Origin: Tetragonia tetragonoides
Taxonomy: Eukaryota > Streptophyta > Magnoliopsida > Caryophyllales > Aizoaceae
Direction: 5' to 3'
Assembly (NCBI GenBank): GCA_038025085.1
Contig: CM076147.1
Span: 10,450,001 to 10,514,000, forward strand
DNA length: 64,000 nt
Positions 20,235 to 32,312 of this stretch are shown here, piece after piece. The translations under genes and the position numbers were made by a program. A model generated the notes under the pieces. It was given only the letters and a program-made list of their open reading frames with translations. It had not been told where the DNA came from and searched no databases. How positions within the stretch are numbered: the first letter of the stretch is position 1; each line of letters opens with the position of its first letter.

Positions 20235-20948
20235 TCATATAACAAGAGCTTTAGTCCCCATCTTGCGTTTATTCCAAAGTATCTTCAATGTAGGAGGCAA
20301 TATAATTGTAACCCATGTTAAAACATGCTCCATAAACGAACATAATAGAACTAAGATTGAATGTTCTTTCAATTCCCCTTGGAAAACACCATTGTTGTTC
20401 TTTAAGAGCAATGTAGAGGAATCAAGATCATTCCTAAGATCTATGTAATAATGAATATGATGTTTATCATTGTTTAAGCATGTTTCTCCCACATCAATCT
20501 CCCTTTCTCCAAAAATAATTGTCCCTAATTCTTGGTAGGTAACAATCTTTTCTTGAGTTTTGTCTCCATGATCTTCCATCAAATAAATCGAAGAATTCTT
20601 GGAGAAGTCAGTATGAACGAAGTCTTCATATTTGAAAAAGATTGAATACTTTTGAGATGTCTTCAATGAATCCATGACCACAAGGTTAGTAATGTTGTCA
20701 ACCTCATCTTCTTGACTTACCTCATCAAATATAGGTGGTTGACTTGGGTCAAAAGAAAATTCTTCTTTCAAAAGGTCATCATCATCATCATAATTCACAT
20801 ATTGTGGTTTTATAATTTCAAGAGCTTCTTGTTCCCCAAATAAAGATTCTTCTATTTGTTTATCTCCTTGTTGAGAATCTAAAACTTCTTGATTTTCTTG
20901 TTCTACTTTCATCAAAAAGACAGAAAAGTTATCTGCAACAAGATTCAC
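20235..20948 (-). CDS. Unrecognised acidic ORF of fragment G
   Basis: The 237-codon frame begins at a GTG at 20948. It is open further upstream to about 21120, so the true protein is probably cut by the insertion edge. It is acidic and low-complexity in its first third (a DDDDD run, FSFDPSQPPIFDE), then mixed, with a hydrophobic patch near the end (HSILVLLCSFMEHVLTWVTI). It precedes the LTR-like segment, so it would be the last ORF of the element. I do not recognise a domain. Confidence 0.4.
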   Translation of the reverse strand: MNLVADNFSVFLMKVEQENQEVLDSQQGDKQIEESLFGEQEALEIIKPQYVNYDDDDDLLKEEFSFDPSQPPIFDEVSQEDEVDNITNLVVMDSLKTSQKYSIFFKYEDFVHTDFSKNSSIYLMEDHGDKTQEKIVTYQELGTIIFGEREIDVGETCLNNDKHHIHYYIDLRNDLDSSTLLLKNNNGVFQGELKEHSILVLLCSFMEHVLTWVTIILPPTLKILWNKRKMGTKALVI

Positions 20949-21818
20949 ACTCCTTTTCTCTTCAAACTCCTCTTTCGATTCAATATTCTCTACAAAAGAT
21001 CTTGAACTTGATTGTTCTTCAACTTTATTCTCAAAAATTGTTATTTCATTCTCACTCTCTAACTTAGGTTTAGAAATACTTTCAAAACCAGATAAGAAAG
21101 GTGTTAATATAATTCGCTTTCAACAATGACGTAAACCTTGGAATCAAGTCGATAGTCTATAAAGACGTCAACTCAATTCCTGTGCACCCCAATCCCTATT
21201 GGGGAAATTGACTTCATAAATGAGTTCGGGGGCGTGAGTACGAGCTACGAAGGTGTTAGGCACCCAACTCACCCGTTGACAAAAACGGCGTTTACTAATC
21301 GATCCAATATAATTATTAATGCTAAGGTTCCAAACAGGGTATAATTTGTCCAAATTCCTAGTTTTAACTAATGGGTTGGACAAACATTATTATTGTGACC
21401 ACTTTTAAAAATTTATCAAATTACATGCTTTTATTGCTAGAAAACGATAAATATGCTAAAACCTGCAAGTTAGAAGACAAACAAATAATTCATCCACCAA
21501 TCTACAAGCAAAGCATAATTTAATCATAAGGAGCAATAAATAACAAAATTAATACATTCATTCATCCATTAATTAGGCTTAATACAAGTCCTTTTGCTCA
21601 AAACGCGCCATGCATGTACATATCACATAAACGAACATCGTTAATAATAACAAGCAACATAAAAATTTATTGAAAACCCTCAGGTTGGATTACCTTGATG
21701 CTCACAATGAACTTATTGGGTTATATTGCTTGAATTCATGTTCATGATGAAGTGTGAAGGTTTATTTTGTGGTGCTAGGGCTAACCTAAAGAAGGAGTAG
21801 AATCAGAGTTTCGGGTTT

Positions 21819-21865
<47 letters not shown>

Positions 21866-22478
21866 CTCTAGAATTCCCAATCTGAGAGAGAACAACCAAA
21901 AGTACAACCCCTTAGAGAGAATGTCCAACCTCTTCAACTGAACCCTAAGGTTTGTTTATATAGAAGAGGGGGAGCTGCCAGGGTTTGGCGCGGAAATCGA
22001 ATGGGCTTCGAATTCGCCGTCCGCGAGAAAAGGTCCAGGCGGCCATACAGCTAGGCCGAGTGGTTGAGCTAGCAGGACAAGCGGTCAAGCCGCTTGGCCT
22101 AGCGGCACAGCCGCTTGGACCTGGAGTGGCATGCCTATATAGGCGCCTGACTGCTTTTCTAAGCAGGGGAGGCTTTTTCGAGGGGGTCCACGCGGGATTG
22201 ACTGAGTTCCCTTGTTTGACCAAGGGTTGAATCATGGGTTTGAGTTCCCTTTTGAGCCCTTAGTTTCAAAGAGGCCTGTCTCTCAGCTTTGGACTTCAAT
22301 TGAATTGAATCCAGCTGGTTTGGATCACCTGTACAAAAGGCTTCCACTGGTTAATTCAAATGAACTGGGCTAATCATCAGAGCACTTATTCTCGCAACCC
22401 AAGTTCAAGCGAAAGCCAATCCTTTCATCATCGGGTTATTATGGGGACTTATCATAGACACAATTTTTGGTGTCTACA

Positions 22479-22495
22479 GAAGCCCCTACTTTTGG
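22479..22495 (-). other. Polypurine tract of element B
   Basis: Minus strand CCAAAAGTAGGGGCTTC directly abuts the LTR start TGTAGACACC, as in A. Confidence 0.85.
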
Positions 22496-22639
22496 CCGAA
22501 CTCGAATAGAGCGATGGTCAAAGTATTCCTGCGCCAATACCTACAATAAAAGAGGCAAACTGAGTGAGGTGTCAATCAGTTAAAGATAAACAAACCCTTT
22601 TAGGATAAAGTAATAAATTTCCCGGTTTATTTGACCGAG

Positions 22640-23175
22640 ATTTTGACCCTATGCTGTAGGTCACACAATAAAATTCCTTCAATTATCAGTCGAACGGAGA
22701 GACCCTATGTTGTAGGTCACACAATAAATGTCCTTTGATTATCAGTCGAACGGAGAGACCCTATGCTGTAGGTCACACAGTAAATATCGTTCGATTATCA
22801 GTCGAAGGGGAACCCTGTGCTGTAGGTTACACAATAAATGTCCTTTGATTTTTAGTGAAGGGGACCCAATACTGTAGGTTACAAAATAAAAATATTTCGT
22901 TAGAAATAAGAATAAAAGATAAAAATCCTTCGATTTTTAGTCGAAGGGTGACCCTGTGTTGTAGGTCAAACAATAAATGTCCCTCGATTTTCGGTCGAAG
23001 GGGAACCATGTGCGGTAGGATACACAATAAAAACATTTCGTTAGAAATAAGATAAAGGATAAAAATCCTTCGTTCTTTAGTCGAAGGAGACCCATGCTGT
23101 AGGTCACACAATAAATGTCCTTCGATTTTCATTCGAAGGGGAACCCTGTGCTGTAGGTTACACAATAAAAATATT
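22640..23175. repeat. Hairpin-bearing minisatellite next to B's 3' LTR
   Basis: About nine units of the same GACCCTATGCTGTAGG box plus CCTTCGA..TCGAAGG hairpin as at 1995-2560. The order of long and short units differs slightly from A, which suggests local change by slippage or recombination. Confidence 0.9.
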
Positions 23176-23416
23176 TAGAAATAAGATGAGTAGTAAATGT
23201 TATTGTAAAGGGTAATAAAATGTTGCTTAGACCTTATGTCGAGTGTGAGCCCATGCCATTTGGCCGAGTTTAAATGTACAAACCTGTGGGTTTAAAGTCG
23301 TCCTGCTTTCATAAACGGACTTCGGCGTGCAAATAACTGCTATGGACCTCGCGTGGGGCCCACTGATTTTGAACCAATGGCCCATAAAATGTCATAAGAG
23401 AGAGAGAGTGGGCTAG

Positions 23417-23616
23417 GCGGTCAAGCCGCCACGTCAAGCGGTCGAGCCTCTAGGTGGAGCGGCTAAACCGCTTGCTGGAGCGGCTACGCCGCTTGGTGGA
23501 GCGGTTGAACCGCCCACCCAAACGGTCAAGCCGTTGGGACTCGCGGCCAAGCCGCCTGTCGTGCGGTCTGACCGCCACTTGGGCGGTTTAACCATCCACC
23601 TCGGCGGTTTGACCGG
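23417..23616. promoter_or_regulatory. Phased palindrome array upstream of the B PMD gene
   Basis: Ten units start at 23417, 23438, 23459, 23480, 23501, 23522, 23543, 23563, 23583 and 23604. The pitch (21,21,21,21,21,21,20,20,21) matches A, which has one extra unit. The ends GCGG and CCGC are kept in most units. Confidence 0.75.
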
Positions 23617-23907
23617 CCATTAGGTTTTCAACTGGTGTGTGCATAAAAAGGAAAGGGGAGGCCGAAATGGGTCATCTTCCCCATTGTGCCTTCTCCTTTC
23701 TCTCTCCTCCATTTTTCCTCAAAGCTCTCAACTTCCATCAAAGCACCTAGCTCCCAATCTTGGGGTTTTCTTGCTCAAATTCTTAGTAGAACTTGATTTT
23801 GTTAGTTGTTCTTGTGTTTTAGAGTGTCAAAACTGAAAATTGTGTGAATTTGTGAGTTTTCTGAGTTTCACCCAAATTTCCAAAAACTCGATTTTTGTTC
23901 TTCATCC

Positions 23908-26891
23908 ATGGCTCCTAAACTTAGAGGAGGTAGGAAAAGGAAGCGGCAAGAGATTGTTGTTCATGAGGCCCAGAATATTTTCACTCGGGTTTTTGTTTCC
24001 CGTATACCCCATCATCGGGTGGGTGAGCACCGGTTGCTCCAGGATGAGTTCACTCGTAGTGATTTTTATCCTACCGATCATTGGGAGCCTAGCGGTCTTG
24101 TTTTCAATAAGAAGGAGCATTTGCTTACCGTTGGTACCAAATATCGGATATGTCGTCGTTTTTTTATTTTTTATTTTGCTCTTTAACACTTAGAAAATCA
24201 TGTGTAGGCAAACATAGAATTTTTATGTTGAGAACTGTAGTGTAGCTAAATGTGGAAAAACCATTTTGCGTGAATATGCTTTTCTTGCTAATTTGTGAAT
24301 TCCCGTAGGTTTCTTGTATTATATATATTTCGCATATGAAGGATGAACTTGTGTGAAATTCATCTTTAATGGTGGAAAATAAATTTGTATGAAATTTATT
24401 CTCATTGCAATTATATATATTCTGTGATTATAAACTTGAATGATGTTTATTTTTGTTGTGGTGGTAAATGGATTTTTGAGTATATTGTGGAGAATAAAGT
24501 TGTGTGAAATCCGTTCTCGTTAAAATTACTCTCGTCATATTGGTTTAGCTAGAAACGCTAAATTTTACGAGTTGTAAAAATTTAGGACTAAATCGGAGAC
24601 TGGTAGTTGTTACTATGATCACCTAGCTAATTGTCTTTGCAGTTATTGTGTTGTATAGGATATCAACACTGCCATGCGGGGTTATGGTAGCCTTTCGAGT
24701 ATCAAGAAAGCCCGTAGGTACGTGACTCCTTCGGTCGACGCTATTGTGGAGCGTTGTGGCTTCGGTCACTTTTTAGCGTCCATCGCTTCTGCTGAGCGCT
24801 CCGACCGCTTGCTTGTTAGATGTCTTGCGGAGCGGTACTGGGATACTACCAGTATCTTTCATTTTCCTATGGGTGAGATCATGATCACCCCTTTCGAGTT
24901 CGGTCTCATTTTCGGGTTCCCTTGCATCGGTACTCCTATCACTTATGAAGATGTGAGTAGGGAGGTCATGGTGGAGATGTTTGGCCTTTTTGGGGCCAAC
25001 TGGGATGGTAGGGAGTATGGCCGGACTGACGTTATGGTCTAGTTCTTGACCAACCCGAGGAAGTTGAAGAAGGTCACGGCAGAGCTGTACGCTAGCCTTT
25101 TCGTGGCCTATGTTCTAGCTTGTTCCGTCTTTTCGGATAAAGCTAGTAGGTACCACGTTCGCTATTTTCTGTGTTTGCGGGATTTGGACAGAGTTGCGGA
25201 ATACAATTGGGGTCTTCCCGCATACTCCTGTCTTCTTCGATGTTTGAGGCAGTCCAGCCGCCTTAGCGGAGAGAAGGGCGCGTCTCACGTCTCCTTACTC
25301 GGTTATTGGAAGGTTATGGAGGTAATTTCCTTTTACCTTTCTTATACTTTTGTGTTTTTGGTTTTTTTACTCGTAGCTTATGCCTAATCCATGTGCTTTG
25401 CATGTCTTAGATTTGGTTTTATGAGCATTTCTCCGACCTTGCCCCTTTTCTCGAGACAGGGGATTTGTCCTTTTCAGCGATGAAGACCTGGAGGGGACGG
25501 GCATCTTTCCCATTTACTACGCTGCACGCCCTTAGGGAGGCGATATATCCCTTGACCGCTCCGGATGTAAGCGATTATCTTTTGTGCTTTTTTCGTCCTT
25601 TTATCCTTTTGTGTGCTCATTCTTGCTTTTGTAGGTCGAATGGTTCCCTTGGACGGATTACCTCCCGGGACTCTCGGACAGATTTTTGGGTGCTCGGGAA
25701 TATGACCAGAGGAGGATCCTTATTAAGGGTCCTTTCGGTTTTGAGTGGTTTTTGGGGGAGAGACTGATTAGGTAGACTTTCTCCAACCTTCCGGCTCCGA
25801 GAATTCCTTTGGATCCTCCAGATTCTATGCTTTACGTTCGTCACCTTACCGTGGAGCAGGTAAGGGCGGCTACTGTCGGGGCAAATGCCCTCGAGTTTTT
25901 GCTTCTAACGGACCCTGGGGTGGATCTCATGGTGGCATATACCGGTTTTGCTGAGGCTCAGTTGTACCCCAACTTCTCTACTAACCCGGTAAGTAATGTA
26001 CTTTTTTTTCTCAATTTCGTTTGGAAATTTTTGAGTCTTTCTCAATTTCGTCATCTCATGCGACTGCCTCTTCTCTGCGCCCGGCACCTCCTACCATGTC
26101 AGTGAGTTATACAGGAGCGGACGGGTCTTCTCAGGTTATACAGATTCCTGAGTTTCGTGGTCCCGATGAGGAGGTTGAGGGATTGCCTCTACCAGCTGGA
26201 TGTAGGGGGGTAAGTGAAGATCTATGGTGATTTGCAATGTTTCCTTTGCATTTATACTGACTCTTTTCCTTATGTGCACAGTTGGATGTTGCTGAGACGC
26301 GGAAGATCTATAGGGGCATGCATGCCTTTAAGAAATTTGATTTCCAGATTCGCGTCTCGGAGTGTATGCACGAGTCATCGGTCCAACGTTCGAGAGGTAT
26401 GTTCATTTCAAGTAATAGTGCTCAATTTGAATTTTTGTAATTTTCTGATCTTGGGCTTATTTCGCAGCATGTTCCCGTGGTGAGGCCTCCCATGCCTCCA
26501 GTTATTCGTACTCCGGAGTCGGTGTCTACACCGCAACGTCCTCCTCCTAGGCAGGAGAGTACGGAGGTGCGTCAAGGGACGCCTCGAGCTAGAGTGGATA
26601 CGGGGAACCCGGCCCAAGTGCCTTATCTTCCGCAGTGGCCTCCACCACCTCCCTATATGGGGTATCCGTGCTATCATATGCCCATGTATCCTCCAGTTCC
26701 CGCAAGGGGTTCTTGGCATGTTGGAGCCACCGCGTCATTCACTGGATCTCGCTTACTTGACGGGTTCATTATTTGCTTTTGACCCTAGAGCTTGGGTGAT
26801 GTCTCACCCCGGTCCTTCAGGTGCTCCATCATTGAGTGGACCCGGAGAGTCGTCTCAGGCGGGTCCGAAAACTTGCGAAGATGGCCACTGA
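23908..26891 (+). pseudogene. Antisense PMD gene of element B, intron-containing, broken
   Basis: ATG at 23908 (MAPKLRGGRKRKRQEI) and final TGA at 26889. Exon 2 (about 24661-25321) carries the PMD core (YWDTTSIFHFPMGEIM). Later introns are 25322-25410, 25567-25634 (both with intact GT and AG) and one beginning GTAAGT at 25989. Breaks: TAG at 25040 and TAG at 25773, both at positions where A has CAG. A small deletion around 26040 removes the acceptor and start of the fifth exon. The C-terminus is a Pro-rich tail (QWPPPPPYMG). The stops differ from those of A, so each copy decayed on its own. Function unknown, perhaps chromatin- or silencing-related as for host PMD proteins. Confidence 0.8.
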
Positions 26892-27400
26892 TATTTGTTG
26901 TAGTGCATTTCGAACTTTCGGGCTTGTATTAAACCTGCTATAAATATTGCATTTTATTCACGTACAAAAAAAATATCGCGCAAATGCCCTTATGGTGAAT
27001 TTAATTATCTAACTTCCGAATGGGAAATCACAAATCACAACATTCGGGAATTAGGATTCCCAAGAATGTAGCACATTTGGGGTACCCCTTCCCCGAAAAT
27101 AAAAAATAAGGTAAAAACATAAAATTGGAAAAGATAATTAAGAGGGGAAATATTAATAAAGAAAATAAAGAATCAGAAAATAAAAGAAATAAAAGTGGAA
27201 CTTGATAATCAAAATAAAAAGCAGGAAAGAAAAATAAAAAGAGAATAAATAGAAAAGTGGCAAGAGCTAAAATTAAGGTAAGAAAAATATAAGGGAAGGC
27301 GTTCAAAATCTGTCCAAGTTGGGATTAGGAAGGTAGAGCTCAGTCAAGCTGTAGGGTCTGGTGGACCGAGGCTTCTCGCGAAATAGCAGACCAGGGCTGT
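26892..27400. other. Spacer between the antisense genes of B
   Basis: Same as the A spacer: PMD 3' flank, then an A- and purine-rich stretch (27090-27290). No reading frame is supported. Confidence 0.7.
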
Positions 27401-27411
27401 GCTAGAGCTCC

Positions 27412-27480
27412 AGCGGTTGCCGCTTGTCCCAGCGGTCAAGCAACTTGTTGGAGCGTCCGGACTAGCTGTGAGGCTGCCTG
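27412..27480. promoter_or_regulatory. Degenerate palindrome array upstream of the B DUF7745-like gene
   Basis: GCGGTTGCCGC and GCGGTCAAGCAAC-like units are left of a shorter, more decayed array than in A. Element E was inserted just downstream, so 6.36 kb now separates the array from its gene. Confidence 0.5.
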
Positions 27481-28310
27481 GCCCCTTTTCCGTTAGTTGT
27501 CTGAATTTCCTTAATTTTTCGACGAGAATCCAACCGTGGCCTTTTGTTGACGCCAAAAAAGAACCTTCAGATTTCTCAGCAAAATCCCGATGATGAAAGG
27601 AGTAATTTATAAACTTGAATGCTATTTTTGCTTTGATAGGTTGTAACACCCCGAATTTTCTACTAAAATAAATAAGTAAAAATAAATAGACTCGAGCCAA
27701 AAATCCGGCAGACTTATAAAAACCTGCTTAACAAAAATATAAAATAAAAATTCAACAACCCAGCGGAAGACTCTAATAACATTCGGGGCGCTACCGCCAC
27801 ACTCACTCATACGAATGAGTGTAAGGCTCTTCAACTGAAAACTAATAACAATAATAATCTCAATATTAGTCTAGGTGGTCTATTTAATTACAACTTAATT
27901 ATCTTAATAAAAGAACAAACTACTATTTCTTCGTGTACGTCTATCTGAAAGCGTTCCTCACTAACATCTGTATATAATAAACTTCAATCTGCAAAAAGGT
28001 GAGAATTTGCAACGTCAGCAATGCTAGTAACTCACATCTAGCACGTAAAGCTCATTCTAAATTCAAATCAAGTCTAATCGTATAAACATATTTCAGTTTG
28101 ATCAATCAAGTAGCTAGATCATACAAACACTTTAACATACTTTATCTGCATCTATATTTACCAAAGCTTTTGCACTAAGGATAACACTGTCAATCATAGC
28201 CAAAACATAAGTACTTAGCAATATTCACTTCAGATAACCTAACTTAAGATAGCTTTTATTATTAATCTTGCATTACTGAACTGGGCATATGGGAGAGGTT
28301 TTTAGGGCCG

Positions 28311-28470
28311 CCGCATCTCGGGGGCGTTTAAATCCTTGACCACAACTGGGGGTCAAGCCACATCTGGGGGCCAAATGTGCTACACCTGCTGACCACAACT
28401 GGGGGTCATAGCCACAACTGGGGGCTAGGTCACAACTGGGGACCGCAGCTATGCTCTGGGGACGTCTCCC
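28311..28470. repeat. Imperfect ACAACTGGGGG repeat in F
   Basis: ACCACAACTGGGGGTC-like units recur about seven times with variable spacing. This is a local feature of the solo LTR with no evident function. Confidence 0.7.
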
Positions 28471-30161
28471 ATATAACACATCTGGAGTACCCATAGGTTC
28501 CTACTGCCCACAGCCATCTTCCACTTTACGTTATTAGTAGCTTAGGTAGCTTATCATTCTTTCTGTATCTTTTGACATTAACACAACACATCACATAATT
28601 ACTCACATATTCCCAGCTAGTTTGTAGTTACAATCATGTCAGCATTCTTTTTTCTTTTTATATCTTATTTGAGATCCTAATAGCTCTTCATTTCTTTCCT
28701 TTCTATGACGTGTTCACATTATGTCATATGCCTGATATCATTTATCTCAAGCTCGTAGCACAAGAGCACTTTAAGTATCATTCTCTTTATCTGTACTTAC
28801 TAACTTATCACAAAGCTCATAAGATAGGGTAGTCATCAATTTATACATCACACAATAACTTTATATTCTTTGTCTTTAAACTTAGCTAGCTGCAACTAAA
28901 ATCACATAGATAATAACATTCCAGCACTTCAATTCAGCTCATATAATAAAAGAGGTAATACAATCTCATCCAATAGAAGTTAACATAAAAGCACTACTAT
29001 ACGCATCCTCACAACTACAGCCATCTCTGCTCATGTATACACATGAAAACTAACTGATCAAAGCATCTAAAAGTCACTCCTTTAACGCACTGGAACACAT
29101 CAAGTACTAGCTTATATGTGTCTAGGTTTTGTTCTGGCATCTAAATACTACTTGTACTATATAAGTCCCTATTCAATCATTAAAACAAAGCTCTCAAAAT
29201 CTTCTTTACTCGCATACTTAATTTCTAGTCAACATATAGTTTCTTTAATAGCTAATCAAAATTCCAATTCTTTCCCTGCTAAACATTACACACATAAAAT
29301 AATTCAACTTGGCTTCACATATAACATAGAGGGAAGAACATAATTGGGCTTACTAAACTATATGTTCCCAAATCATCATAAAAGATCAAATTACATACCT
29401 GTATAATTAGCCCATACATGTACCCATTTAACATGAGCCTAAACAAAGTGGAAATTGTAATTCAAATAAAACATTACTATTGTTCATGTCATAAGTTCCA
29501 CAATTCATATCCAAAACCAATTCAATCACATATACACATAACTAGGCTCAAAGTGAATGTAAAATGAACCTGACGTAATAGACGTAGTTACCTTAATCGA
29601 ATTTCAGCAACTAGGCCACACAAATCCTCCAATTGATAAGTCAATTATCCATGGCATATGCACAACAATTACAATAGAACAATTAAACATGAACCCTATA
29701 AAATCAGATTTATAAAGCAACCCAAAACAGAAATTGATCAATTAAGGGTTTGGGGTTTCGCAAACCAATCAAGTGATGGAGTCTAGGGTGGCGTGTTGGG
29801 CAGCTTTGACGGTGCAGGTGGTCGGCGGAATCCATGGCACGCCGCAGCACTTGCTTTCACAGAATAGAGGAGAAAGAGAAGGCGAAAACTCGACCCTTCA
29901 ACAGCAAAGTACTAGCACCCGTAGGACAGTTCACAGATAAGCAGTAAAATTTCCAGATTTGAAGGAATTTAGAGACGATGGTGGTGATGGTGTCGGATGA
30001 GATAGAGAGAAAAAGAGAAGGAGAAGAAGAACGATGGTGGTGTCGTGGGGTTTAGAGAAGAGCCAAGAGGAATTGGAAAAAGAAAACTGAAGGGGTTTAG
30101 TTAAAAGAAAGGAGAGAGACGGTGGAACTCAAATACTAGTAACAACCGACTCTTTCTTTTG

Positions 30162-30297
<136 letters not shown>

Positions 30298-31392
30298 TTA
30301 TAAAGCCCAAACACAATCTAACTATCAAAAAGATAATTTAAAGGAATAGATTAAACTAATAAATCAAATACACTATTAAAACAAATTCTTCTAGTTCATA
30401 AATCAACAATCATTTTCTAAAAATACAATAAATAGTCGGGGTATTACATAGGTAATCTAAGGTCTCAGGTTTTTCTTCAATCACTCTTTCATTTCCACTT
30501 CATTCAAAATCCCCTTTTAATAGCTTTCTATTGCTTCCTTCCGTGTCACAATACGATTCCGCACGTAAGAGTTCTGGCCAAACAAAGTTAAGGGTCAAAA
30601 AAGATATAGCCGAATACTGTGGACCGTATGGCCAAAAAAAGTTAAGGGTTGAATTAATTTGTGAGCCTTATATTTTTGGATTTCTTATTCAAATATCTTT
30701 CCAATGACATATCATGAGCCCACACCACATTCCCAACCAAGGAGTTACGAGCCCAACATTGATGCGTACTCTAAAACTGACCTCTCCTTAGTCTTTCGGG
30801 TAAATCACGAGATTCACAAAACATTTGGGCCTAAAACTAATGCCATTTGAAACTAGACCGAATACGATTTCCAACACATCTTGATTTATCCAATTTGGAG
30901 CCCAAATGAGTGAGATATGACCCGACAAACATCCAGCTGGCAAGCTGACAGCCGTCAGCGGCCCTCATCAGGGCCGCTAGCGGTGCTGACACAGTCTCTG
31001 GCCCGACACTTTTTTCAAGGCCAATTCAAAAATTGGGCTCCTTTCACCCGTCTAGCCCTACTTCCTGCGCCTATAAATACCACCCTCCTCCCTTAGTTCA
31101 AAACACACAGTCTACAGTTGACACCCTCTATTCTCAGTAGTATTGACTCTGAGCTTCTCCCTCTTTCTTCCATAAATAATTCTATTCTATTCTTGGAAGT
31201 ATTGACACCGACCTTTCCCCTCTTTCTTCCAAACTTGAGATCTTGTCTTTACTATTTTTGTCAAATATAGCCTACAGTTCAGGTACTAACTCCTGAGGGC
31301 TCAAATTAAATTACTTGCCTAATTGTTTATTTTCTAGTAGTCATAATTTAGATATCATGCTAATCACATCTTTTATTGCTTCCTAAATATTG

Positions 31393-32297
31393 GCATCTCA
31401 CATCATTATCCTTTACTACCCTATACATCATTACCACTTGCAACCCTTTGAGCCTTAAACACATAGCCTTTCATTTCTTAACCACATCATCCTTACCCGG
31501 GGAATGTGTATGTGCGACATCGGAATAGAAGCAACCTCTTAGGCAAGGTAGACCGACGTACAAAAAATTCACCGAGAGAAATACCAAAAAAGAAAAAAAG
31601 AGAGAACTCGAAAGTTCAAAAGCAAAAAAAAATCCAAAAGAGAAAAAAAAAATTCGAGAGCGATCAAAGATCCAAAAGAGTGCAAACACTTCAAGCACAA
31701 CCAAACGATGGCCTTACCTAAAATCCAGGCCTGGCTCGGGCTCGGCTCGAATTATTTTGGCTCGGCTCGGGCTCGGCTCGAAGCTCGCTGAGCCGGAAAA
31801 ATCAAGGCTCGGGCTCGGCTCGATTTAGGCTCGTGGCTTGGCTCGGCTGGGCTCAAATTCAAACTCATCACTACAAACATAAGAAAAAATTGTTTTAAAA
31901 TAATAGCAATTGAATCTGACCATAAGTGATTCATTGCACGTTCTCATTTGAAAAAAAACCCTTAAAAACTAAGAAATCTCTAAAATTATTTAATGGATTT
32001 ATTCGAATAGAGAGGAAAATCAACTAAAACGAGCCAACCGAGCCGACCGAGCCGAGCCATAGTAGGCTCGGGCTCGGCTCAAAAAGCATTCGAGCCGGCT
32101 TGGGCTCGGCTCAAGCTCGATTTGACCCGAGCTTGAGCCGAGCTTTGACCGAGCCGAGCCCGAGGGCTCACCGAGTCGGCTCGACTCAGTTACACCCCAA
32201 TGCATACATACTGTACACTCTCACACACCATGTGCACATCAGCATCCTGCATTTCTCCTTCGGAATACTTTGATCTTCGCTTTTACTCAAGCTCGAT
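31393..32297 (+). other. Remaining internal sequence of element E
   Basis: Non-coding 3' internal region between the truncated 5' LTR and the polypurine tract. Purine-rich at 31560-31690, then a segment with dense GCTCGG repeats. No gene is supported. Confidence 0.7.
31727..32198. repeat. GCTCGG-rich inverted repeat, possible small DNA transposon
   Basis: The left part (31730-31850) is full of GGCTCGGGCTCGGCTCG-type blocks and the right part (32030-32190) carries the complement (GAGCCGAGCC), around an AT-rich middle. One end reads CAGTTACACCCC. This layout is like non-autonomous hAT-type elements of plants. I could not find an 8-bp target duplication, so the call is tentative. Confidence 0.45.
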
Positions 32298-32312
32298 CAA
32301 AGTGGGGACTTC
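32298..32312 (+). other. Polypurine tract of element E
   Basis: CAAAGTGGGGACTTC directly precedes TGTAGACGCC, fixing the plus orientation of E and the start of its 3' LTR. Confidence 0.88.

Larger units (their letters stand above)
19604..21133 (-). mobile_element. Fragment G: partial LTR element inserted in B's 3' LTR
   Basis: The 1530-bp insertion is flanked by a 26-bp direct duplication of LTR sequence (19578-19603 and 21134-21159). On the minus strand it holds an open frame, a polypurine-like GGTCAAAAAGGG (near 20090-20108) and a ~484-bp LTR-like segment. A second LTR and the 5' part are missing, so it looks like the 3' end of an LTR element. The long flanking duplication does not fit a normal integrase product. 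Confidence 0.6.
19437..22478 (-). repeat. 3' LTR of element B, split by fragment G
   Basis: LTR homology begins at about 19437 (TTTCCGGGCAGCC) and lacks the first ~45 bp seen in the 5' LTR. It runs to 19603, is broken by G, and resumes at 21134 through to TGTCTACA at 22478. AG tract 21824-21862, TATA-like box near 21957, palindromes near 22078-22110. Confidence 0.88.
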
